Program-made: the position numbers and the translations under genes
Source: Faucicola sp902506225
Lineage (GTDB): Bacteria > Pseudomonadota > Gammaproteobacteria > Pseudomonadales > Moraxellaceae
DNA length: 64,000 bases
Reading direction: 5' to 3'
Assembly: GCA_902506225.1 (NCBI GenBank)
Contig: LR733345.1
Location: 2,356,001-2,420,000 of the forward strand
Notes under the pieces: model-generated
Told to the model about the DNA's origin: nothing
What the model saw: the letters and a program-made list of their open reading frames with translations, nothing else
The model's database searches: none
Shown: positions 17,745-26,818 of the stretch, in pieces
Layout: every line of letters begins with the position of its first letter
Position numbering within the stretch: the stretch's first letter is position 1

Positions 17745-18548
17745 ATGGAAAAAGTTAAATTATATGCAATGACGTGTGGTTGGATAACTATGCCCTACGG
17801 TTTTTTTATGGCGGGAGAAACGGGGAATTTAGCCATTCCTGTCCCTTGTTATCTAATTCAACATCCAAAAGGCAATGTATTATTCGATACTGGCCTAGAG
17901 TTACCGCTACAATCACAAGACCCTGAAGTTGTCAAAAATGCGTTAGGCGTATTTGCAGACATCACAACCGTCCAATTTGTAGCAGGGGAAGATATTGCTA
18001 GTCGCCTTGAAGCTTTTGGCGTAGATCCTAATAAGATCAACTTTATCATTAATTCGCATTTACATTTTGATCATTGTGGTGGTAACGCCAGTATCCCAAA
18101 TGCACGCCTTGTTATCCAAAAGCGTGAATGGCAAGCTGCACAAGATGAAGAAAATATTGAAAAACAGATTTATCTACCACGCCATTATGATTTAGGACAT
18201 GAGCGCTTAGAAATCGATGGTGAGCATGATTTATTTGGTGATGGATCAGTGGTCTTAATACCAAGTTATGGACATACTCCTGGGCATCAATCACTGAAAG
18301 TAAAAATAGACGGTAAAGAAATAGTAATCACTGCTGATGCCTGTTATTTGAAAGCCTCCCTTGAAAAAATGACCTTACCAGATGCCATGGTGGTCAATGA
18401 TCCCGAAGCGATGCTCAATAACTTTAGGCTCTTCAAGACGCTCAAAGAAAAAGGCGCCTTTGTGGTTTATGGTCATGATCCTATGCAATCTAAACAGCTT
18501 ACCGATGGATCAATCCGAGAAATAACAATGGATGCTATCGCAAGTTAA
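17745..18548 (+). CDS. Metallo-β-lactamase-fold lactonase (AttM/BlcC-like)
   Basis: 267-residue lactonase of the N-acyl-homoserine-lactonase family. The zinc motif HLHFDH is at residues 105-110, with further metal ligands expected at His181 (GHTPGHQS), Asp198 (ADAC) and His244 (YGHD). The N-terminal IPVPCYLIQHPKGNVLFDTG matches the AttM/AiiA pattern. Homologues open N-acyl homoserine lactones and, in BlcC, γ-butyrolactone. A good ribosome-binding site (AAAAGGAG) precedes the ATG. The iron-type alcohol dehydrogenase about 215 bp downstream and the gabD/IclR pair 10 kb away favour γ-butyrolactone catabolism, with quorum quenching as a possible side activity. Confidence 0.83.
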   Translation: MEKVKLYAMTCGWITMPYGFFMAGETGNLAIPVPCYLIQHPKGNVLFDTGLELPLQSQDPEVVKNALGVFADITTVQFVAGEDIASRLEAFGVDPNKINFIINSHLHFDHCGGNASIPNARLVIQKREWQAAQDEENIEKQIYLPRHYDLGHERLEIDGEHDLFGDGSVVLIPSYGHTPGHQSLKVKIDGKEIVITADACYLKASLEKMTLPDAMVVNDPEAMLNNFRLFKTLKEKGAFVVYGHDPMQSKQLTDGSIREITMDAIAS

Positions 18549-18762
18549 GGATTATCGTCGAAATTACCGTGGGTTATGCGATTGCTAACCCATGTTATTT
18601 ATAGACTATGTGATATGACTTTGGTTATTTAACGCCACTCTTAATTATTTACAATTAGTCAATTATCCGTACCTAATAACTTTAGCTCTATGAGCTCAAA
18701 AATTAAACTGAAAAGTTACAGGACATTTTGGTTAATAAAAATTTTTAATAAGGAAATATAAT

Positions 18763-19905
18763 ATGAGTTTTTCAACCTTCAAAAGTGCAAATAAGCTAAT
18801 TACCGGTCAAGATGCCCTAGATTACCTTAACCAATCCGTAACCCAGTTAGGGATGAAAAAACCCTTAATTGTTAGTGACAAAGGCGTGGTAAACTCGGGC
18901 ACAATTCAACATGTATTAGACTTATTACAGATCGATTATACAATCTATGATTCCATTAACCCTGAACCTGAATTAGAACAAGTCCAAGCTTGTATCGACT
19001 TTTATTTAAAAAATCAAAATGATTCAGTAATTGCAGTAGGCGGCGGCAGTGTTATTGATATTGGGAAATGCGTCGCTGCATTAGCAAACAAACAAGGCAA
19101 TATCCAATCTTATTTCGGTACAGATAAGGTTATAGGACGAGATATTTCCTTAATTGTCATTCCTACTACGTCGGGTACTGGATCAGAAGTAACTAATATT
19201 GCCATTTTGTCTGATACAGTTAATCAGATGAAGCAAGGCATAGTAAGTGATTATTTGCTACCGGATGTAGCAATTATATCTCCATTAATGACAATAAGCT
19301 GTCCGGCTTCTGTAACAGCTGCCAGTGGGGTTGATGCCCTAGTTCATGCGATTGAAGCCTATATTTCTGTTAATCACTCAGATATTACAGATGCTTTAGC
19401 ATTACAGGCGATTGAGCTCATAGTGGAATACCTACCAAAAGCATATGCGTTGCCATCTAATCTTCTTGCGCGAGAAAAAATGGCAACTGCAAGCTTAATG
19501 GCAGGGTTAGCTTTTGGCAATGCAGGCGTTGGCGCTGTTCACGCCTTAGCATACCCACTAGGAGGTAAATATAAAATGGCACACGGGGTAAGTAATGCCT
19601 TAATGTTGCCATATGTGCTCAAATGGAATGTGCTGGGCTGTAGTGATAGATTGAGTAAAATAGCAAAAATACTTAAATTGAGCGAAACGGAACATCATGG
19701 AGATAATGCAGAAAAGCTTGTTGAATTTTTGCATAAATTTTGTCGTCAACTAAATATCCCATCAGGGCTTAGAAACTTTGGTATTACAGAGGATGATATC
19801 CCTGCTCTAGCCGCTGAAGCTATCAAAGTAGAACGCCTATTAAAAAATAATCCTAGGAAATTATCGGTTAAAGAAATCGAAGCTATCTACTTAGAAGCTT
19901 ACTAA
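18763..19905 (+). CDS. Iron-containing alcohol dehydrogenase (candidate 4-hydroxybutyrate dehydrogenase)
   Basis: 380 residues of the group III, iron-dependent dehydrogenase family. Cofactor motif GGGSVIDIGK near residue 100, TTSGTGSEVTN near 140, and the metal-binding region from GVDALVHAIEAY to GVGAVHALAYPLGG and MAHGVSNA. Relatives include BlcB/AttL and GHB dehydrogenase, which convert 4-hydroxybutyrate to succinate semialdehyde. Position directly after the lactonase supports that reading, but substrate choice in this family is not readable from sequence alone. Confidence 0.82.
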   Translation: MSFSTFKSANKLITGQDALDYLNQSVTQLGMKKPLIVSDKGVVNSGTIQHVLDLLQIDYTIYDSINPEPELEQVQACIDFYLKNQNDSVIAVGGGSVIDIGKCVAALANKQGNIQSYFGTDKVIGRDISLIVIPTTSGTGSEVTNIAILSDTVNQMKQGIVSDYLLPDVAIISPLMTISCPASVTAASGVDALVHAIEAYISVNHSDITDALALQAIELIVEYLPKAYALPSNLLAREKMATASLMAGLAFGNAGVGAVHALAYPLGGKYKMAHGVSNALMLPYVLKWNVLGCSDRLSKIAKILKLSETEHHGDNAEKLVEFLHKFCRQLNIPSGLRNFGITEDDIPALAAEAIKVERLLKNNPRKLSVKEIEAIYLEAY

Positions 19906-20097
19906 GCATACTTAATTTAATAAATTATTTTCCTTCTTTGCTTTAACTATTCAAAAGACAGAAAGGAGCTAGTCTCTGATCTGTTAAGAGTTGGAATCAG
20001 TGTAAGATTCGCAGCATATAGAACGTTATTGGGATAGCGCTATAGTCAAAGAATAATAAAAGTGGTACGTTTCCGTTTGTGGTGATCTTGTCTAACC

Positions 20098-20138
20098 ATA
20101 ACGGAAACCGACGTTCCGACACTGCCGGGACGGTTCAT
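20098..20138. mobile_element. Isolated IS3-type terminal repeat
   Basis: The sequence ending CTGCCGGGACGGTTCA resembles the termini of the IS3 element at 43081-44475. It is a remnant only, directly behind the stop of the LysR gene. Confidence 0.5.
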
Positions 20139-20139
20139 T

Positions 20140-21057
20140 TTAATCATAAGATTTTAGCCAAGTGACGAATTTATCAATGAGAGGCGAACTTGCTGGATTA
20201 TGATGAATCACATAATAACTTCGACTTTGCTTAAGCTGTTTATTAGAAACGATGATCAAGGTCTTCTCCAACAGCTCGTTTTCTATAAGTAATTTTGGAA
20301 TAAGTGCCATACCCATGCCAAGGACAGCAGTTTCTGCCAACATCGAGAATAACTCCTGACTTTGCCCATCATAGGGTCTAGGGTGGCTAATGTGGTGTCG
20401 ATCAAACCATTCTTGCCAAATATCAGGACGCGTCGTTTGCTGCAGTAGCGGGATTGATAGTAGCTGTTCATCGGTTAAGGTAAAGTCAATAGCTAAATCA
20501 ATCGAAGGAAACAACCTAGTAAGTAAAGAAGGCGCACACACCGCCACTAGCTCTTCTTGCATTAATTCATGGGCTACGATCCCTGGCCAGTGACTAATCT
20601 GTTGTTGTGTCCCTGCAAAAATAGCGGCATCGAATTTTTTTTCATTAAATAAAAAAGGTTTGGTATTGGTTTCTAGGCGAATAGTGATTTCAGGATGTAT
20701 AGCGTACAACGCTGGCAGTTTAGGCAGTAACCATCGGGTAGCAAATGAAGGCACAACACCTAGCCTTAATATGCCGCCTCCCCCTTTATGATTGATGATA
20801 TCCGAGGTACTGGCTTCTAACCCTTTTAAAAACGGTCGAATATTTTCGGCATATTGTTTGCCTACTTGGGTTAGTTCCACGCCATAGCGCGTACGGGTAA
20901 ACAATTCAACTGACAAAAAAGCTTCAAGCTGCTGTATTTGTCGAGATACAGCACTTTGGGTGATGAATAGTTCTTGGGCAGCATAAGTGTAACTTAAATG
21001 CTTTGCCACCGATTCAAAGCACAATAAACTTTGCAAAGAGGGAATTTGACGTCGCAT
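20140..21057 (-). CDS. LysR-family regulator of the glutarate genes (GcdR/GcvA-like)
   Basis: 305 residues with the GcvA-subfamily HTH region SYTYAAQELFITQSAVSRQIQ and a complete effector domain. It is divergent from gcdH across about 230 bp. In Pseudomonas a LysR activator (GcdR) divergent from gcdH-gcdG controls glutarate use, so the same role is expected here. The downstream end touches an IS remnant but the protein is full length. Confidence 0.83.
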   Translation of the reverse strand: MRRQIPSLQSLLCFESVAKHLSYTYAAQELFITQSAVSRQIQQLEAFLSVELFTRTRYGVELTQVGKQYAENIRPFLKGLEASTSDIINHKGGGGILRLGVVPSFATRWLLPKLPALYAIHPEITIRLETNTKPFLFNEKKFDAAIFAGTQQQISHWPGIVAHELMQEELVAVCAPSLLTRLFPSIDLAIDFTLTDEQLLSIPLLQQTTRPDIWQEWFDRHHISHPRPYDGQSQELFSMLAETAVLGMGMALIPKLLIENELLEKTLIIVSNKQLKQSRSYYVIHHNPASSPLIDKFVTWLKSYD

Positions 21058-21286
21058 CAGCTTGTATTCTCTGTAATATGAATTGTTTGCATACTTAATA
21101 TTTTTATCAACGTTAAAAATATGGCTAAATATAATATAAGCGTAGTTAGCATACCATTAAGTAGCTTTTACACTAGCATAGATATGATGTTTTTGCATAC
21201 CTGAATGAAAATTTATTGTTTGCTAAAAATACTATTGGCAATTTAAGATAACGTTGTGAATTTAATTAGCAACGGAGGCTATTAAT

Positions 21287-22498
21287 ATGCAATCTACCAA
21301 ACCAACCAAAGCACAATTTAACTGGCAAGACCCATTTTTACTCGAACAACAACTCACTGCCGAAGAGCGCATGATTCGTGATACTGCTTTCAACTACTGC
21401 CAAGATAAATTGCAACCACGCGTCCTTGAGCAATTTCGTCATGAAAAAACTGACCCTGCCATTTTTCGTGAGATGGGTGAGCTTGGCTTACTTGGCCCTA
21501 CCATTCCAGAAATTTACGGCGGTGCGGGACTTAACTATGTTAGTTATGGTCTAATCGCGCGTGAAATTGAACGCGTGGATTCAGGCTATCGCTCAATGGC
21601 AAGTGTACAAAGCTCACTGGTGATGGTGCCAATCAACGAATTTGGTAGCGAAGAACAAAAACAAAAATACTTACCAAAGCTTGCTTCGGGCGAATACATA
21701 GGTTGTTTTGGGCTAACTGAACCTGACCATGGCTCTGACCCAGGTAGTATGATTACCCGTGCTAAAAAAGTCGATGGTGGATATCGCCTTACTGGCTCAA
21801 AAATGTGGATTACCAACAGCCCAATTGCAGATGTATTTGTGGTTTGGGCAAAAGAGGTCTCTGCTGAAGGCAACGTGGGTGATATTCGCGGCTTTATTTT
21901 AGAAAAAGGTTGGGAAGGTCTGAGTGCACCTGCGATTCACGGTAAAGTGGGCTTACGTGCATCGATTACTGGTGAAATCGTCATGGATAACGTATTTGTA
22001 CCAGAAGAAAACGCCTTCCCAGACATTCGTGGTCTAAAAGGCCCTTTTACCTGTCTAAATAGTGCCCGTTATGGTATCGCTTGGGGTGCTATGGGTGCTG
22101 CAGAGTTCTGTTGGCATACTGCTCGTCAATACACGCTCGATCGTAAACAATTTGGTCGTCCATTAGCAGCAAATCAGTTGATTCAAAAGAAACTCGCTGA
22201 TATGCAAACCGAAATTGTTTTAGGTCTACAAGCAGCTTTACGCTTTGGTCGCATGAAAGATGAAGGGATTGCCGCTGTGGAAGGTACGTCACTGATTAAA
22301 CGCAACAACTGCGGTAAAGCACTCGATATCGCACGCCTAGCGCGTGATATGTTGGGGGGTAATGGTATCAGCGATGAGTTTGGGGTAGCCCGTCATTTGG
22401 TCAATCTTGAAGTGGTCAATACCTACGAAGGGACACATGATGTCCATGCGCTAATCTTAGGTCGTGCGCAAACAGGGATTGCCGCGTTTGCAAATTAA
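21287..22498 (+). CDS. gcdH: Glutaryl-CoA dehydrogenase
   Basis: FAD enzyme that oxidises and decarboxylates glutaryl-CoA to crotonyl-CoA. 403 residues, the usual size. Characteristic stretches: LGPTIPEIYGGAGLNYVSYG, FGLTEPDHGSDPGSM (FAD/substrate), GSKMWITNSPIADVFVVWAK, DRKQFGRPLAANQLIQKKLA, and VNTYEGTHDVHALILGRAQT with the catalytic glutamate. A GGAGG ribosome-binding site precedes the ATG. Followed by a class III CoA transferase, as in gcdHG operons. Confidence 0.94.
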   Translation: MQSTKPTKAQFNWQDPFLLEQQLTAEERMIRDTAFNYCQDKLQPRVLEQFRHEKTDPAIFREMGELGLLGPTIPEIYGGAGLNYVSYGLIAREIERVDSGYRSMASVQSSLVMVPINEFGSEEQKQKYLPKLASGEYIGCFGLTEPDHGSDPGSMITRAKKVDGGYRLTGSKMWITNSPIADVFVVWAKEVSAEGNVGDIRGFILEKGWEGLSAPAIHGKVGLRASITGEIVMDNVFVPEENAFPDIRGLKGPFTCLNSARYGIAWGAMGAAEFCWHTARQYTLDRKQFGRPLAANQLIQKKLADMQTEIVLGLQAALRFGRMKDEGIAAVEGTSLIKRNNCGKALDIARLARDMLGGNGISDEFGVARHLVNLEVVNTYEGTHDVHALILGRAQTGIAAFAN

Positions 22499-22620
22499 TT
22501 AGTCAAGCCTTAAGCCACAAGCAAATGGCTTCCTCACTCTTTGTCTATCAAAGTGAAAAAGTAAAAGTCTTATATTTTTGGAAAAAATAGTATCCGGGTA
22601 AGATGTCAAAAGGAGTTGTC

Positions 22621-23835
22621 ATGGGAGCGTTACAGGGAATACGTGTTTTGGATTTAAGTCGTGTGTTAGCAGGCCCGTGGTGCAGTCAAATTTTGGCAGA
22701 TTTGGGCGCTGAAGTAATTAAGATTGAACGGCCTAAAATTGGTGATGATACTCGTATGTGGGGACCGCCTTGGATGAGCAATGACCAAGATGAGCCAACC
22801 CGTGAATCTGGCTACTTTCAATGTACCAATCGCAATAAATATTCGGTTGGCATGGATATCACGCACGTTGAAGCCCAGTCAATTTTGCATGATATGGTGA
22901 AAACGGTGGATGTGGTCATTGAAAACTATAAAGTAGGCTCTTTAGCAAAGTATGGGCTCGACTATGCCACATTAAGTGCGATAAATCCCAAACTGGTGTA
23001 TTGCTCTATCACAGGTTTTGGTCAAGAGGGTCCTCGAGCGGATGAACCAGGCTACGATTTCATTATTCAAGGTATATCTGGACTAATGAGTATCACCGGA
23101 GAGCCTGATGGTGTCGGGGCTGGTGCTCAAAAGGTTGGCGTAGCAGTCGTCGATATTCAAACAGGGCTATATGCTACCATCGCCATTCAAGCAGCATTAC
23201 TTGCAAGACATCATACGGGTAATGGTCAGTATATTGATATCTCACTGCTTGATGTACAAATTGCAGGGCTGGCTAATCAAGGCATGAACTATTTGACGTC
23301 AGGTAAACCACCCAAACGTATGGGCAATAAGCATCCCAATATCGTACCGTATCAAACCTTTAAAGCCAAAGATAAAGAATTTATCATCGCCTGTGGTAAT
23401 GATAAACAGTTTGCAGATTTATGCCATGCGATTGGCTATGATGCGCTTTTAGCAGAACCACAATTTTTAAAGAATCAAGACCGTGTCAAAAATCGTGATG
23501 AATTAATTGCATTGTTATCGCAGCACTTTTTAACTCAAACGGCTGAGTATTGGGTGGCTGCCATTCAAGCTGTTAAAGTACCAGTTGGTGTCATTAATAG
23601 TGTTGAAGATGCCCTACATGAGCCACAAGTTTTGCATCGAAATATGGTTGTCAATATTGCACATACGTTAAATCCTAATTTTACGATGATTGGCTCACCG
23701 ATAAAGCTTTCGGACACACCTGTTCAGTACAAGTCAGCCCCGCCACAGTTAGGCGAACATACCCAAACAGTACTTTCGCAATTTGTCACACCAGAACAAC
23801 TCAATGCCCTAACACAGCGAAACATACTAGGATAA
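22621..23835 (+). CDS. gcdG: Class III (CaiB/BaiF) CoA transferase, glutarate:succinyl-CoA type
   Basis: 404 residues from the ATG at 22621, chosen because an AAGGAG site lies just before it. The ATG at 22603 lacks one. N-terminal GIRVLDLSRVLAGPWCSQIL and GAEVIKIERP are the CaiB fold start. The catalytic aspartate lies in VVDIQTGLYA (about residue 178). Paired with gcdH it should activate glutarate to glutaryl-CoA using succinyl-CoA, as for GcdG/SUGCT. The spacing of about 120 bp suggests cotranscription. Confidence 0.88.
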   Translation: MGALQGIRVLDLSRVLAGPWCSQILADLGAEVIKIERPKIGDDTRMWGPPWMSNDQDEPTRESGYFQCTNRNKYSVGMDITHVEAQSILHDMVKTVDVVIENYKVGSLAKYGLDYATLSAINPKLVYCSITGFGQEGPRADEPGYDFIIQGISGLMSITGEPDGVGAGAQKVGVAVVDIQTGLYATIAIQAALLARHHTGNGQYIDISLLDVQIAGLANQGMNYLTSGKPPKRMGNKHPNIVPYQTFKAKDKEFIIACGNDKQFADLCHAIGYDALLAEPQFLKNQDRVKNRDELIALLSQHFLTQTAEYWVAAIQAVKVPVGVINSVEDALHEPQVLHRNMVVNIAHTLNPNFTMIGSPIKLSDTPVQYKSAPPQLGEHTQTVLSQFVTPEQLNALTQRNILG

Positions 23836-23868
23836 GACAACTCAACTTAAATACTAGACAGATTTTAA

Positions 23869-23984
23869 TACCAAACCCAAAAAATATAATAAGGTGCGTT
23901 TTACGCACCATTTTTGGCGAGATATAGCCAGCGGTGCATCGTATGCGTCCTACACAAGCAAGACTTTAACTATTGGGTTTGGTA
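23869..23984. mobile_element. 116-bp MITE, copy 1, TSD TAA
   Basis: Non-coding element with terminal inverted repeats TACCAAACCCAA and TTGGGTTTGGTA and an internal hairpin GGTGCG-TTTTA-CGCACC. It is flanked by TAA on both sides (3-bp target duplication). It is identical over its whole length to the inverted copy at 29005-29120. Confidence 0.92.
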
Positions 23985-24095
23985 TAAGTTAGCTATGTTA
24001 ATATTTTACTTTAGATATTAAACATAAAATATAGCAGTCTAAGGAATATAAAAATAATATTCTTAGTAAACCATCAATTTAAAAGGAGTTAATTG

Positions 24096-25259
24096 ATGAT
24101 ACCAATCGATTTTAATACAACGACTCGCATCTTATGTGAGCCCAATAGCCTTAGCACCAAGCTTGGTAAGGTTGTCAAAGATTTCGGGGCAACACAGGTG
24201 CTAATAGTCACTGACAAAGCCCTGGTACAACTTGGCTTTGTGAATTTAGCCATCGAAGCTTTGAGTGCTGAAGGTATCCAAGCGATTGTTTTTGATGGTG
24301 TCATTCCAGACCCTACCGTAGAAGTAGTAGATAATGCACTTAACTTGGCTAGGCATCATCACTGTGATGCGATTGTAGCATTGGGAGGTGGTAGTTCTAT
24401 TGATACAGCAAAAATTATTGCCTTACATGATAACGCATTTGTTTCAGCCACTAATTTATTTAACCAAGATTTGTCCAAATTTAATAAATTACCTTTGATA
24501 GCAATTCCCACCACAGCAGGGACAGGAGCAGAGGTAACTTTTGTGTCAGTAATTACTGCAACTGATGGGAATAAATTTGCGGTTTTCCACAGCAAAATTT
24601 TGCCCGATGTGGCCATATTAGATGCCAATTTAACCTTAGGATTACCACCGCTTATTACAGCGGCAACCGCGTTAGATGCTATGGTACATTGCATTGAAGC
24701 CTATACCAGCCGGACCAAAAAAAACCCTATATCCGATGCATTGGCAGTCAAAGGTTTGCAGTTACTTTGGCAAAATTATCGTAAGGTAATGACTGACGGC
24801 AAGAATATCGAGGCACGCTCTGAGATGTTACTTGGATCCTGTTTGGCAGGAATGGCATTTGTTAATGCCTCGGTAGCTGCGGTGCATGGCTTATCCTATC
24901 CGCTGAGTATTCGTTTTCATGTGCCCCATGGGCACGCCAATGCCTTGGTAATGGCGGGGGTATTTACGTTTAACTTGCCCGCGGCTCAACAACACTATGC
25001 TGAACTCGCTCGGGCAGTATTACCAAAACAAACCTTATCACTTGATGACACTGCAGCAGCCACCTTGTTTATCGATGAGTTAAAGCAATTTTTAACTGAG
25101 AGTGGCTTAAAAACGTCATTACGTGAATTAGGCATACAGCAGACTGATATCGATGGCTTAGCAACTTTAATGATAAATACTTATGCTCGTTTAATCGTCT
25201 CAAACCCAATTGATATGACGGTTGACGATGTTAAAAAAATTTATCAAGATGTATTTTGA
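24096..25259 (+). CDS. Iron-containing alcohol dehydrogenase, second copy
   Basis: 387 residues from the ATG at 24096, which is preceded by AAAAGGAG. Motifs: GGGSSIDTAKIIALHDN, TTAGTGAEVTFVSVI, and the metal region ALDAMVHCIEAY, AVHGLSYPLSIRF and PHGHANALVM. Only moderately similar to the 18.8-kb gene, so it is a separate family member and not a recent duplicate. Its neighbour downstream (60 bp) encodes an SMP-30-type lactone hydrolase, suggesting a hydroxyacid substrate released from a lactone. Confidence 0.86.
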   Translation: MIPIDFNTTTRILCEPNSLSTKLGKVVKDFGATQVLIVTDKALVQLGFVNLAIEALSAEGIQAIVFDGVIPDPTVEVVDNALNLARHHHCDAIVALGGGSSIDTAKIIALHDNAFVSATNLFNQDLSKFNKLPLIAIPTTAGTGAEVTFVSVITATDGNKFAVFHSKILPDVAILDANLTLGLPPLITAATALDAMVHCIEAYTSRTKKNPISDALAVKGLQLLWQNYRKVMTDGKNIEARSEMLLGSCLAGMAFVNASVAAVHGLSYPLSIRFHVPHGHANALVMAGVFTFNLPAAQQHYAELARAVLPKQTLSLDDTAAATLFIDELKQFLTESGLKTSLRELGIQQTDIDGLATLMINTYARLIVSNPIDMTVDDVKKIYQDVF

Positions 25260-25321
25260 CCCACGAACGATAGTTTTTTATATCATAGGATATCAATATA
25301 AATTTTAAAAGGAATTAGAAA

Positions 25322-26221
25322 ATGACTACAAGACAACTTACTGTGGTAGCAGATGGATTGCATTATCTTGAAGCACCAAGATGGCATGATGGGAAATTAT
25401 GGTTTGTAGATTTGTATACCAAGGCTGTCTATAGCCTTGGTAACGATGGCAAAGTCAATGAAGTCGTTAAAATAAAAGAGCAGCCATCAGGGCTTGGGTG
25501 GCTCCCTGATGGGCGTATGCTTGTCGTTTCCATGAAAGATAGAAAAGTGTTACGTTTAGAAGCTAATGGTGAATTAGTGCAGCATGCTGATTTGTGGGAT
25601 TTATGCGAAGGTCATGCCAACGATATGGTAGTCGCACACAATGGTAATGCCTATGTGGGAAATTTTGGCTATGATTTAATGGGAGGTGCTGACCATAAGG
25701 ATACAGGGATCGTGTTGGTAAAACCAGATGGTTCAACACAAAAAGTTGCCGAAGGTTTATCCTTCCCTAATGGTATGGTGATAACACCCGATGAGAAAAC
25801 ACTGATTGTTAATGAATTATTTGGCAATCGTATCTCTAAATTTGCCATTCATGCAGATGGCACACTCGGGGAAAGACAAGATTTTGCCAGTTTTGGGAGT
25901 TTAGGCGATGAACCAAGTGTTGCTAGACGTATGGAAAAAGCAACGATCAAGCCTGATGGGCTTGCTTTAGATGCTGAAGGCGCTATTTGGTTCGCCGATA
26001 CAGTGAATCAAAGAGCTGTTAGAATGGCAGAAGGGGGTGAGATACTCGAAACAGTTGACGTCGCTCCAGAACTAGTGTTTGCTGTGGCTTTGGGGGGTGA
26101 TGATGGCAAAACACTGTTTATGTGTGTCGCACCCGATTGGGAGGAAGCAAATCGTAAAAGTGAAAACCTCGGACGTATGATCTCAACCAAAGTCTCAGTG
26201 GGTCATGCAGGTACACCTTAA
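25322..26221 (+). CDS. SMP-30/gluconolactonase-family lactone hydrolase
   Basis: 299-residue six-bladed β-propeller of the SMP-30/LRE family. Candidate metal ligands are Glu in YLEAPRWHDG near the N-terminus, Asn in GHANDMVVAHNG, Asn in FPNGMVITPDE and Asp in GLALDAEGAIWFAD. No signal peptide, so cytoplasmic. Family members hydrolyse sugar and other lactones. A CDS-sized spacer of only 62 bp links it to the upstream alcohol dehydrogenase. A terminator-type hairpin follows about 100 bp after its stop. Confidence 0.84.
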   Translation: MTTRQLTVVADGLHYLEAPRWHDGKLWFVDLYTKAVYSLGNDGKVNEVVKIKEQPSGLGWLPDGRMLVVSMKDRKVLRLEANGELVQHADLWDLCEGHANDMVVAHNGNAYVGNFGYDLMGGADHKDTGIVLVKPDGSTQKVAEGLSFPNGMVITPDEKTLIVNELFGNRISKFAIHADGTLGERQDFASFGSLGDEPSVARRMEKATIKPDGLALDAEGAIWFADTVNQRAVRMAEGGEILETVDVAPELVFAVALGGDDGKTLFMCVAPDWEEANRKSENLGRMISTKVSVGHAGTP

Positions 26222-26322
26222 TGCATAAAACAATCTATACCGTTAAAGCATAAATTTTTGCGTAAGTCCTAATATACAAGTTATGGTTCAAATCAATACG
26301 ATAGTTTATTGCTGAAATGAGA

Positions 26323-26354
26323 AAGCCGTTACTGGGGAGTCCCAGTAACGGCTT
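26323..26354. terminator. Bidirectional hairpin between lactone and arsenic genes
   Basis: A 14-bp perfect stem (AAGCCGTTACTGGG / CCCAGTAACGGCTT) with a GAGT loop sits between the convergent SMP-30 and arsC genes. The T-run is weak, but position and stem strength suit a terminator for both. Confidence 0.75.
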
Positions 26355-26382
26355 ACAAGTTCAATAAAAACAGGTGTTTTGA

Positions 26383-26793
26383 CTAAATTGTCGGCTCAAT
26401 CTTTTCCCCATCTTCTTTGATAAAGGTTTTGGTTAAGGGCGTATCAATCAAATCTAGTACAACTTCGGAAGGACGGCACAGCTTAACGCCTTTATCACTC
26501 ACAACGATTGGACGATTGATTAGAAGTGGGTCAGCTAACATAGCTTGAATAAGGTCATGATCAGTCAAACTAAGGTTATCTAGTTTATGTTCAGCGTAAG
26601 GCGGCACATTTACACGCAGTAATTGTCTTGGGGTAATACCCATTTTGGTAATTAAATCACGCAGGGTTGTTTCATCAGGTGGGTTATCCAAATACTGAAT
26701 AATAGAAGGCTCAATGCCTTGATGTTTGATAAGAGCAAGCGTGTTACGTGATGTGCCACAGTTAGGGTTGTGGTAAATTGTGATATTTTGCAT
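26383..26793 (-). CDS. arsC: Arsenate reductase, glutaredoxin type
   Basis: 136 residues. Reduces arsenate to arsenite with glutathione/glutaredoxin. The catalytic Cys12 lies in HNPNCGTSRNTL. The conserved arginines of the R773 family are visible in MGITPRQLLR and INRPIVVS. It is the second gene of a minus-strand arsB-arsC operon with 25 bp between them. Confidence 0.93.
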   Translation of the reverse strand: MQNITIYHNPNCGTSRNTLALIKHQGIEPSIIQYLDNPPDETTLRDLITKMGITPRQLLRVNVPPYAEHKLDNLSLTDHDLIQAMLADPLLINRPIVVSDKGVKLCRPSEVVLDLIDTPLTKTFIKEDGEKIEPTI

Positions 26794-26818
26794 ACTTGTT
26801 CCTTTTTAAGTTTTAAAA

